Origin: Verrucomicrobiia bacterium DG1235
Lineage (GTDB): Bacteria; Verrucomicrobiota; Verrucomicrobiia; Opitutales; Opitutaceae
Length of the DNA: 64,000 nt
Assembly: GCA_000155695.1 (NCBI GenBank)
Contig: DS990592.1
Span: 563,919-627,918, forward strand
Reading direction: 5' to 3'
A model generated the notes under the pieces. That model was not told the origin of the DNA. It did no database searches and saw nothing but the letters and a program-made list of their open reading frames with translations. Within the stretch, counting starts at the first letter, position 1. Each line of letters begins with the position of its first letter. The position numbers were made by a program, and so were the translations under genes. Below, piece by piece: positions 26,859 to 34,646 of this stretch.

Positions 26859-28712
26859 ATGGCTAAGGTTCGTTTGCTTCCAGATCATGTTGCCAACCAG
26901 ATAGCGGCGGGCGAGGTGATCGAGCGTCCGGCTTCGGTCGTGAAGGAGCTGGTCGAGAATAGCATCGATGCAGGCTCGACGCGGATCGAGGTGGAGTTTC
27001 GCAATGGTGGGACGAGCTTGATGCGTATCGAGGACAATGGTGGCGGGATGAGCCATGACGATGCTCTGCTTGCGTTGGAGCGACACGCTACGAGCAAGAT
27101 CGAGAAGGTGAAGGATCTCGATGGTCTCTCTACGATGGGCTTTCGCGGGGAGGCCTTGCCGTCAATCGCGTCCGTATCAAGATTTCAATTGCAGACGCGT
27201 GAGGCTGATACCGAGAGCGGGACTGAAGTCGTGATCGATGGTGGCAAGATGTTGCATGTACGTGACTGCGGGATGCCGCAAGGGACGCGCATGACGATTA
27301 CCAAGTTGTTCAACACGGTGCCCGCCCGCCGGAAATTTCTGAAGAGTGTTACGACTGAGTCGGCCCATATCGTGCATTGCGTGCGGCTTTATGCTCTGGC
27401 GCATCCAGAAATTGGATTCAGTTTGCTGGATGATGGTCGATCGCTTTTTCAGTCGCCAGCCTGCGCTTCGCTTCGCAATCGCGTAGCGGAGATATTCGGC
27501 AAGCAGATGGTGAACAAGCTGATCGAGGTAGATGCGGCCGAGGACGGGATGCGTTTGCATGGCTTGATCGGCAAGCCCACCCTGTCGCGATCCAGCCGTC
27601 ACGAGATGCTCTTTTTCGTGAACAATCGTCCGGTGGAGAACAAGACGCTTAGCTACGCCTTGGTAGAGTCCTATTACGGGCACATTGCCAAAGGGCGTTA
27701 TCCGGTGGCCTTTCTTTTTCTCGATATCGATCCGGAGCGGGTCGATGTGAACGTGCATCCGGCCAAGCGGGAAATTCGTTTTCGCGAGGAGGCGAAAGCG
27801 CGCGGTTTTGCGGTGCGTACTTTGTTGGAGGCTTTGCGGGCTGAGACCGAGTCCTATCGGAATATCAAGCCCGTGGAGGTGAAGCTGCCCTCGAAAGCGG
27901 AGCCTAAGATAGAAGTAGAGGCGATCCAGCCGACTCGTCCTAAGCTGCCACCGGTGGCGGCGAAACCGGAGGCTCCGGCTAAATCAGTCCGGCGACTGGT
28001 TCAGCAAGAGAAGTCGACGCCCAAGGCGGTTGCCCTTAAAAGGGAAGTAGAAAAGCCGGCTCCCGCGCAGAAGGTGAAGGTCGAACCCGTCCCCGTCGAA
28101 TCGAAGGAGAGAAACTGGAACTACCTTGGCTGGGCTCAGGGGGAGTTCGCCACTTTTGACACAGGATCTGGAGTGGTATTGCTCAACGTGCGGGCGGCGG
28201 AGCAGCGGATCTTGTACGAACGGCTGAATAGTGACTTTGCGGCGAACGCGATTCGCTGTCAGAAATTGTTGATCGCTCAACCCGTGGAACTCGATCCAGT
28301 GAGCTCGGCTCTGCTGGAGGAGAGCCTAGCGTTTTTCGGTCGGCTCGGATTTGAGATTGCTCCCTTTGGTCGGAATTTCTTCCGGATCGAGGGGACTCCG
28401 ACTTGGCTGGAGGATGGCGAAGCGGAGGAATTCGTAAAGGAGACGCTCGCCCTGCTGCGTCAGGGAAGCTTGAGCGGCGAAAAGGAGGGAGTCGCGGTGG
28501 AGCTGATCGCGAAGCGGGCGGCGGCGAAACTGCGTCGTCCCGGCAGGGAACCGAGCCAGTCCGAGATCGATCAATTGCTGGAGCGACTTTTCGCCTGCGA
28601 GAAACCGCTGACGGATCCGGAGGGGCGTCCTTCGTTGATCGAGATCAGCACGGGCGAAATTGATAAGCGCTTCCAGCGACGGAATCGCCGGAAGCAGGAT
28701 GATTTGTTTTAG
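26859..28712 (+). CDS. mutL: DNA mismatch repair protein MutL
   Basis: Couples MutS mismatch recognition to repair. The 617-aa protein has the GHKL ATPase at 1-340 ('QIAAGEVIERPASVVKELVENSIDAG', 'DNGGGM', 'TMGFRGEALPSIASVS'), 'VDVNVHPAKREIRFR' near 300, a Pro/Lys-rich linker (about 345-415) and the dimerisation domain. In that last domain, the DQHAAHER-type motif of most MutL proteins is replaced by 'VVLLNVRAAEQRILYERL', so the DQHA(X)2E(X)4E endonuclease site is missing. Its stop overlaps the convergent cyclophilin stop by 4 bp. Confidence 0.95.
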   Translation: MAKVRLLPDHVANQIAAGEVIERPASVVKELVENSIDAGSTRIEVEFRNGGTSLMRIEDNGGGMSHDDALLALERHATSKIEKVKDLDGLSTMGFRGEALPSIASVSRFQLQTREADTESGTEVVIDGGKMLHVRDCGMPQGTRMTITKLFNTVPARRKFLKSVTTESAHIVHCVRLYALAHPEIGFSLLDDGRSLFQSPACASLRNRVAEIFGKQMVNKLIEVDAAEDGMRLHGLIGKPTLSRSSRHEMLFFVNNRPVENKTLSYALVESYYGHIAKGRYPVAFLFLDIDPERVDVNVHPAKREIRFREEAKARGFAVRTLLEALRAETESYRNIKPVEVKLPSKAEPKIEVEAIQPTRPKLPPVAAKPEAPAKSVRRLVQQEKSTPKAVALKREVEKPAPAQKVKVEPVPVESKERNWNYLGWAQGEFATFDTGSGVVLLNVRAAEQRILYERLNSDFAANAIRCQKLLIAQPVELDPVSSALLEESLAFFGRLGFEIAPFGRNFFRIEGTPTWLEDGEAEEFVKETLALLRQGSLSGEKEGVAVELIAKRAAAKLRRPGREPSQSEIDQLLERLFACEKPLTDPEGRPSLIEISTGEIDKRFQRRNRRKQDDLF

Positions 28713-29593
28713 GATTCCGTTGCGGAATCCGCTTCCTCAACTGGCTGGACGAGGACTTTAACCTCCTCGACGCGTATGGTGTTGATGATGACCGGCTCGA
28801 CCGGTTTGTCGGGACCATCAGTGGGGACGTTTTGGATCGCTTCGGCCACTTCCATTCCGGAAATCACTTCGCCGAAAACGGTGTGCTTGCCATTGAGCCA
28901 TGGGGTGCCGCCTTTTTTGGTGACGATAAAGAACTGCGAGCCATTGGTGTTTGGTCCGGCGTTTGCCATGCAGAGGGTGCCGTAGGCGACGGGGTTGATC
29001 AGTTCGCCACGGGAGAGGAGAGGGTCCTCATTTCCGAGTGCTTCCTGGATCTCCTCGACGGTTGTATCGAGCATCGGGTCGATGCTCTGGTTCTGGCGCA
29101 TGGTGTCGAAAAGCGTGGCGATGAACTCGACGGGGCTTTTGCCCTGATTTTCGCGAAGGTGCGGGAGGATGAGTTGTTCGAATACGTATTCGGCGGTGGC
29201 TTCGTCCGGAATTTTGCCGGTAAGAGGCTGACCGGGAGTGTAGGTTTCGTCTTCGAAGGAGTAGCCAGGGCCGCCCGATCCATCGCCTTTCGGGTCGCCG
29301 CCTTGGATCATGAAATCAGGAATGACTCGGTGGAAGGTGAGTCCGTCATAGAAAGGTTTAGCCATCGAGAGGTCCTCGCCGTCCTTGAGCAGGCGGGTTC
29401 CATCGGCGAGTCCGACGAAGTTTTCGACCGTCTTGGGGGTCTGTTGGTCGAAAAGGCGAACAACGATGTCGCCCATGGAGGTTTCGATTGTGGCGTGGAG
29501 TTGCTTTTCCTTCTTCGCGCACCCGGAAAAGAGGGTTACAAGGCCGATTGTGGCGACTAGTGCGGTGAAGATTTTTCGGGGGCTACTTGGCAT
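28709..29593 (-). CDS. Lipoprotein cyclophilin-type peptidyl-prolyl isomerase
   Basis: Envelope PPIase of 294 aa that isomerises X-Pro bonds. The lipobox is 'LFSGC' (Cys ~25). The cyclophilin core is 'ATIETSMGDIVVRLFDQQTPKTVENFVGLA', 'FYDGLTFHRVIPDFMIQGGDPKGDGSGGPGYSFEDE' with the catalytic Arg in FHRVIP, then 'GTLCMANAGPNTNGSQFFIVT' and 'LNGKHTVFGEV'. Between the two halves is an insertion of about 75 residues, mainly helical and acidic ('PDEATAEYVFEQLILPHL...PLLSRGELINPVAY'), that the standard fold lacks. Directly upstream of the ATG is an array of 7-bp repeats. Confidence 0.93.
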   Translation of the reverse strand: MPSSPRKIFTALVATIGLVTLFSGCAKKEKQLHATIETSMGDIVVRLFDQQTPKTVENFVGLADGTRLLKDGEDLSMAKPFYDGLTFHRVIPDFMIQGGDPKGDGSGGPGYSFEDETYTPGQPLTGKIPDEATAEYVFEQLILPHLRENQGKSPVEFIATLFDTMRQNQSIDPMLDTTVEEIQEALGNEDPLLSRGELINPVAYGTLCMANAGPNTNGSQFFIVTKKGGTPWLNGKHTVFGEVISGMEVAEAIQNVPTDGPDKPVEPVIINTIRVEEVKVLVQPVEEADSATES

Positions 29594-29628
29594 AGGAATT
29601 AGGGATTTAAGCGATCTAGGATTTAGGG
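29594..29628. repeat. Degenerate 7-bp tandem repeat array before the cyclophilin start
   Basis: On the + strand the units are AGGAATT, AGGGATT, TAAGCGA, TCTAGGA and TTTAGGG. The first unit abuts the ATG of the minus-strand gene. The unit is the same as in the arrays flanking moxR (AGGAATT). Confidence 0.5.
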
Positions 29629-29753
29629 CAATGAGAAATCGGCCGATCTATGTAGCCTGAATAGCACTAGAGTTTTGCCGAAAAAGTTGCGTAGCAGCAA
29701 CTAAACGTCACTGTGAGGAACGCAGCTCGGTAGAACAATTGCCCACGTAAATA

Positions 29754-30740
29754 ATGAAATGTCTTATCATAGGAAGCGGTCGCTTCATTGCCCCTAAGCT
29801 TATTGAAGAGCTAGTCTATGCGAAGCACGAGGTGGCTTTTGTGGATACCGTGCCGCCTCCGGAGAGTGTTGCCAGTCGCGTTACCCATATTGTGACGGAT
29901 AAGAGCTCGCTGGCGTTTTACCGGGACGAGTGTCTGGAATTCAAGCCGGACGTAGCGATTCACTTGACTGCTAACATTGGCGATGATGCTTCCAGTTTTC
30001 TGGAGGTTTTCGGTGGGCAGGTGGCTCATTCGGTAGTGATGAGCAACGCGAACGTCTACTTAGCCCATGGCCGTCTGAAGCAGACTGAGCCCGGATCGGC
30101 CTTGTCGGTGCCGATTAACGAAAATTCGCCTATTCGCGAAAAGCCGTTGAGCGGCGACGAGCCGGGAGATAAACGCGATGTGGAGACCATTCTCAACAAG
30201 GCGAAGGATCCGTGCACTATCTTGCGTGTTGCTCCTATCTACGGGCCCAATGATTTTTTGCGCCGTTTTTATCCGTTGCTGGTTCGAATGATAGACGATC
30301 GGCCGTTTGTGCTTCTCGGCGCGGAGCAAGCGAACTGGCGCTGGACGCATTCCTATGTGGAGGACGTAGCCCATGCGATTGCGCTTTCCGTAATGAACCC
30401 GAGCGAATCGAAACGGATCTACAATGTTGGTGAGGCGAAAACGCCGACAATGCTTGAGCGTATCGAGCATTTGGGTACGGTTTTTGGGTGGGAGGGGCGC
30501 GTAAAGGTCGTGCATGATGACGACCTGCCGGACTATTTAAGGACTCCGGGTGACTTTTCCCAAGACCTTCTTCTTGACACGAGTTTGATTCGCAAGGAGC
30601 TCAGTTACAAAGAACCGACGGATTACTATGATGGATTGTCTGAATCGGTTGATTGGTATAAGGACAATCCGCCAGCGGACATGGCGGGAAAGCGTTTCAG
30701 TTACGCAGCCGAAGATGCGGTAGCTGCCAAGGAGCTTTAG
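29754..30740 (+). CDS. NAD-dependent epimerase/dehydratase-like protein (extended SDR)
   Basis: 328-aa extended SDR. The N-terminal Rossmann motif is 'CLIIGSGRFIAPKLIEEL', and the hinge is 'ILRVAPIYGPNDFLRRFYPLL', followed by a substrate domain with 'YNVGEAKTPTMLERI'. The expected Y-x-x-x-K is not present; the region reads 'MSNANVYLAHGRLKQTEP'. It may therefore be non-catalytic or use a different proton donor. It stands alone and converges with the NTF2-like lipoprotein gene. Confidence 0.82.
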   Translation: MKCLIIGSGRFIAPKLIEELVYAKHEVAFVDTVPPPESVASRVTHIVTDKSSLAFYRDECLEFKPDVAIHLTANIGDDASSFLEVFGGQVAHSVVMSNANVYLAHGRLKQTEPGSALSVPINENSPIREKPLSGDEPGDKRDVETILNKAKDPCTILRVAPIYGPNDFLRRFYPLLVRMIDDRPFVLLGAEQANWRWTHSYVEDVAHAIALSVMNPSESKRIYNVGEAKTPTMLERIEHLGTVFGWEGRVKVVHDDDLPDYLRTPGDFSQDLLLDTSLIRKELSYKEPTDYYDGLSESVDWYKDNPPADMAGKRFSYAAEDAVAAKEL

Positions 30741-30756
30741 TGAGCGTTCGCCGCTT

Positions 30757-31254
30757 TTATTCGTCAATCACCTGCATTGAGGTGCGGGTGGTTTTGTCGA
30801 TGAATATCCAGCCGTCCTCGATGGCGACCTCTACGTCCAGAAGGCTTGTGTAGTGCCTGGTGTTGCCAGCTAGGATGCTCTTTTCCTCTTCCTGGATCTT
30901 TACCACAGCTTCGTAACCAGAATCCGAATACTCTATGTCCATCACCCGAGTGTGGACCTCGAACATCTTGGCTGTTTTGAAGAGAGATTCCACGATATCC
31001 AAATAGTCTTGCCTGTAAGTGTAGCTGCGTTCGCCTTGGCTTTTGTCTATCGAAACGTAGTTCGGTGAAAAAAAGCTTTTGTAGACGTCGAAATCTTGAT
31101 TGCTGGCGGCTTCGTCGCTGAGGGCGAAGAGTTCCAGGATGGTTTCATCGTTGAGCTCTTCGACGTAGTAGCCGTAGTCAAGGGTACTCTCGCAGGAGGT
31201 GAGAAGGATGGCGGTGAAAAGGGTTCCGATGAGGGCAAGGAGTCGGTAGTTCAC
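30757..31254 (-). CDS. NTF2/SnoaL-like lipoprotein
   Basis: 165-aa protein with a lipoprotein signal ('LLALIGTLFTAILLTSC', Cys at 21). The mature part ('SDEAASNQDFDVYKSFFSPNYVSID...GWIFIDKTTRTSM') resembles the cone-shaped NTF2-like fold with a start helix and strands, but no catalytic residues can be assigned. A GTG start at 31254 is inferred. It is the distal gene of the MoxR operon strand, 54 bp after the caspase-like gene stop. Confidence 0.6.
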   Translation of the reverse strand: MNYRLLALIGTLFTAILLTSCESTLDYGYYVEELNDETILELFALSDEAASNQDFDVYKSFFSPNYVSIDKSQGERSYTYRQDYLDIVESLFKTAKMFEVHTRVMDIEYSDSGYEAVVKIQEEEKSILAGNTRHYTSLLDVEVAIEDGWIFIDKTTRTSMQVIDE

Positions 31255-31308
31255 AAAGGCTAGGATAGAGCCTTAAGCATCTTGGGCAACCGCATTCTGA
31301 AGGCTCGT

Positions 31309-32271
31309 CTAGGAATCGGTCTCAGGGTCGAGGTACAATTTGGACAATTCGGTCAAAATCTCTTCCAAATTTGAATAGTATTCCGTCTCTGCAAGATTTG
31401 CCTTTCGCGTATGTAAAATCTCCAGCTGGGCCTCGAGCGCGTCACGTTCTTCGATCTGATCAGGGGTGAGAAGACGTTCTCCACTCGCTGGCAGGAGCGA
31501 GAGCCTGCGTGCCAGTCTACCATCCACAGTTTCATTCGAGCCAGAGCTACTTACGGGGCGGAGCCCTTGGAAGCGATTGGCAGGGGTTCCCCTCGCATCA
31601 CCATTGTCGTCAAGCAGGGCGTGCTCTGAGGTGAGACGGCCTGCTTCAATGTAGAAAGTCTCCACGGCGCTGGAAGCGCTAACGAAGGCTTCGAGCAGCG
31701 AGACACGACCGTCTAGGTCGATATCGCTTCGCTGACTGCGTAGGGAGTGGACGAAGAGTTCGCCGAAGCGGGCGTAGTTCTGCTCCGTGCCGCTTCTGGT
31801 CGCGGTGATGATAACGCGGTTGGGGGCTGAGAGTGAGCTCAGGAAAGGAGCGCTGGCGGATCCGCCGTGTACGAAGACGAGCTGCGACTTGATTGGTTCG
31901 AGCCAAGTTCTAAGTTCTTCTGCGGAGATGTCAGGACCAGCGATGTTCAGCTTCGCCCCGCTTGCGCTAAAAGTGCCGTGCCCGAGGTAAACAATCCAGA
32001 GGGTTTCCTGTTGTCGCGAAGCAACTTTGGTAATCCAGTTTTGGATACGGACTTTCGTAGAGAATTCGCCATCGGAACCGGCAATGCGAGTGGCGGGGAT
32101 ACTTGCCTCTTCCGCAAGTGAAAGCCACTGATCTGCCGCCTTTTCGAAGCGTTGGGCGTAGTCGCTTTCGCCGGGAGCCCCTTGAATGACAAGAAGCTGG
32201 TCGGCGCGTGTTGCTGAGGCCGCAAGCGCGCACAAGAGCAGAACGATTCGAGATAGGAGCGACGATTTCAT
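31309..32271 (-). CDS. Secreted caspase-fold (C13/caspase-like) protein lacking catalytic Cys
   Basis: 320-aa exported protein (signal 'RIVLLLCALAASATRA'). The alpha/beta region has a caspase/legumain-like His loop 'LWIVYLGHGTFSASGAKLNI' and the next core strand 'SQLVFVHGGSASAPFLSSL', where a functional protease of this fold has the Cys. Here no Cys is present, so it should be inactive as a peptidase and act as a binding or scaffold domain. 'NRVIITATRSGTEQNYARFGELFVHSL' continues the fold. A C-terminal acidic helix ends in 'ELSKLYLDPETDS'. It starts by ATGA overlap with the 790-aa gene and belongs to the MoxR operon. Confidence 0.7.
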   Translation of the reverse strand: MKSSLLSRIVLLLCALAASATRADQLLVIQGAPGESDYAQRFEKAADQWLSLAEEASIPATRIAGSDGEFSTKVRIQNWITKVASRQQETLWIVYLGHGTFSASGAKLNIAGPDISAEELRTWLEPIKSQLVFVHGGSASAPFLSSLSAPNRVIITATRSGTEQNYARFGELFVHSLRSQRSDIDLDGRVSLLEAFVSASSAVETFYIEAGRLTSEHALLDDNGDARGTPANRFQGLRPVSSSGSNETVDGRLARRLSLLPASGERLLTPDQIEERDALEAQLEILHTRKANLAETEYYSNLEEILTELSKLYLDPETDS

Positions 32272-34640
32272 GCGAGGCCTCGCTTTCTACGAATGAACCA
32301 TTCGGCGAGTAAGGCGGCGAGCGCTAGGCAGAAGAGCCAGTTGTTGTGCCACATGGGTTTGGACCAAGATTCCATCAAAGGAGAAGGGCGCGCAGTTAGC
32401 TCGTCTTGAAGCTGGGCCAGTTGATTAAGCTCGAGTAGCCGACCGCCGGTGGCCTCGGCAATCTTCGCCAGATAGTCTCGATTGGGTGTAAGAGCTGCAA
32501 ATTCTTGAACGAGCGGCTGGTTGACCCAACCCGTTTCCGCCTCGCCTGATACGGTGCCGTCGGCGGAGGTGATTTGAACGCGCGCATGGTAGGCTCCTTC
32601 GTCGACAAGCGGAAGTTCGATGGAGAATTGTCCCGGTTTGTTGGATCCCGGTTTCATCGCTAACTCGAGCTCGATAGCCTTATCGACAGCGGTATCTCCT
32701 TGGGTGAGTTGTTTAACGAATAACGTGGCGGTACCTGCTTGCATGGGGCGGAAGTTGCCGTCTCGGGCGTAGGCTGTTAAGGCTGTTTTGTTAGCATCGT
32801 TCCGGGTCGAATTGAGCTCGATGCGACGCAGATTATCCTTAACTAGCCAACGCGAGATTTGACGCCAGAACTGGGCGAGGTCTGCTTGGGAGCCGGCATC
32901 TTGCATCCCCCAGCGCCAGAGGTCGCCAAGAGCGAGGGTTGCTACCCGTCCGGATCCGTAGTTTCTCGTCACAAGAGCAGGGTAGGATTGAGCTCCCGAG
33001 TCTTCTATAGTGGCTAAGGCGCGGGCGCCGGGTTTGATGCGTTCAAGGGTATTGTAGACGCGAAAAAGCGGCATTTCCTGCATGCGTCGCCGCTCGTCTG
33101 TCTCGAAAGATCGGATACGCATCCACGGCTCGACCCAGCCGTCGCGCGTCAGATTCCACTGTACGGTTCGGTCGATTGGTGCGGCTGGACCAAAGCGATC
33201 GAGGTAAAGCGGTAGGGCTTCGGCGATGGGAGTGTCATCGTATCCGCCGTCTTCGAGGGCGTTGACTCCACCTAGCATGAGCAGTCCGCCGCCGCGCTGC
33301 TTCACGAAATCGCGTATGAGAGCTTGCTGGCTGAAGGTGAAGAAGTCGGCTTCGAGGTCGTCGATGACAATTGCGTCGTATTCGAAAAGCGCCTCGGCTT
33401 GATTTGGAAATCCGGCTCGGAGCTCCGCTTCGTCTCGGGTATTCATGCGAATGAGTACGGACTCGTCGTAGCGCTCGTTCTCGTCTTCGCGGCCGAAGCC
33501 GCGATAGAGAGAATTGCTGTTCTCGCCGGCCCGTCCCTTGAATTCGAAGTTCGGCTCGCGGCTTGCGACGCGGATGAGTCCAACGATGTCGAGTTGAGGA
33601 TCTTCGGCAAGGGCGCGATTGAGGAATTTGTATTCCCAATTTGGGCGGCCAGTGAGGTAGAGGATACGGTAGGTGTCTTTTCCGCGATCGGCGACCACTA
33701 TGCGACGGTTGTTGTTGAGCGTGGCTTCAACGATGGCTGGCGCATCTGCGGCTGGAATGGCCTCGGCTTCGGTTTCGTAGAATTGGATGCCGCCATCCTT
33801 GGGCGTCCATTCGAATGAAAGCGAAGCGGAGTCGGCAAGCTCCAGAATCTTTTCATCTACGATTGAAGCGACGTTTGTGAGGGCAGATTGGATACGGCTG
33901 GGGTTTGCCTTGATTTGGCGGAGCCGCGTGCGGACTTGCTGAGTGGGTAGTCCGGCGTTTGTGAGTTTCGTTTCGATTCGCAGGGGCGAGTCGCCAAAGG
34001 CGGATTGGCGGAGAGTGAGATTCTGCAGAGCAATATCGGGGACTGGCGTACTGCTGCCGACAAGGACTGGAAACACGGGTGGAAGCTTGGCGAGTTCGTT
34101 AGGGGAAAGCTCTTGATCGGTCGCATTTCCGTCGGAGAAGAGAACAATGCCAGCGAGCGGGACTTGGGAAAGGCGCTGTTGGCTTTCCAGGAGGGCGGTG
34201 GCAATGTTGCTTTGCTGGCCCTCGAAAGTGAGGGAATCGAAGCTAGCGACCCGTTGGAGGCTGCGTTCGAATCGGTAGTTGCGGATTTGATACTGTTCGC
34301 TGAGGGAGCCAATCCATTCCGAGTTACGTCCGGAGAGTCTTTGGCGAAGCGTTTCGCCCCTGTCGAGTATCGACTCGGAGTCTTTGATACGCATGCCGAG
34401 GCTGTCGTCGGCGAGGAGTGCGACTACGTTTGCTCCGGTGATGGGGCGTTCTTCGATGACTTGCGGATCGGCGATGGCAATTGCAATGAAGAGAATTCCT
34501 AAAATGCGACAGCCGAGGGCGAGAGAGCGTGAGTGACCCTTTCCCGAATTGGAGCCCTTCCACGCATACCAAGTGAGCGGAAGAAGCACGACGAGAGCGA
34601 GCGCGATAAAGAGCCATGGGGCGTGATTGGAGAAGGTCAT
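32268..34640 (-). CDS. Membrane protein with degenerate VWA and GATase1-like domains
   Basis: 790-aa inner-membrane protein. Two N-terminal helices ('PWLFIALALVVLLPLTWYA', 'RILGILFIAIAIADPQVI') are followed by a VWA-like region ('NVVALLADDSLGM', 'GIVLFSDGNATD') with an imperfect MIDAS, an Ig-like stretch, and a GATase1-like domain ('YDAIVIDDLEADFFTFSQQALIRDFVKQRGGGLLMLGG'). A last helix lies at the C-terminus ('NNWLFCLALAALLAEWFIRRKR'). This arrangement is known from MoxR/Bat operons of Planctomycetes and Verrucomicrobia. It follows the 1125-aa gene by 6 bp. Confidence 0.75.
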   Translation of the reverse strand: MTFSNHAPWLFIALALVVLLPLTWYAWKGSNSGKGHSRSLALGCRILGILFIAIAIADPQVIEERPITGANVVALLADDSLGMRIKDSESILDRGETLRQRLSGRNSEWIGSLSEQYQIRNYRFERSLQRVASFDSLTFEGQQSNIATALLESQQRLSQVPLAGIVLFSDGNATDQELSPNELAKLPPVFPVLVGSSTPVPDIALQNLTLRQSAFGDSPLRIETKLTNAGLPTQQVRTRLRQIKANPSRIQSALTNVASIVDEKILELADSASLSFEWTPKDGGIQFYETEAEAIPAADAPAIVEATLNNNRRIVVADRGKDTYRILYLTGRPNWEYKFLNRALAEDPQLDIVGLIRVASREPNFEFKGRAGENSNSLYRGFGREDENERYDESVLIRMNTRDEAELRAGFPNQAEALFEYDAIVIDDLEADFFTFSQQALIRDFVKQRGGGLLMLGGVNALEDGGYDDTPIAEALPLYLDRFGPAAPIDRTVQWNLTRDGWVEPWMRIRSFETDERRRMQEMPLFRVYNTLERIKPGARALATIEDSGAQSYPALVTRNYGSGRVATLALGDLWRWGMQDAGSQADLAQFWRQISRWLVKDNLRRIELNSTRNDANKTALTAYARDGNFRPMQAGTATLFVKQLTQGDTAVDKAIELELAMKPGSNKPGQFSIELPLVDEGAYHARVQITSADGTVSGEAETGWVNQPLVQEFAALTPNRDYLAKIAEATGGRLLELNQLAQLQDELTARPSPLMESWSKPMWHNNWLFCLALAALLAEWFIRRKRGLA

Positions 34641-34646
34641 ATCTGC

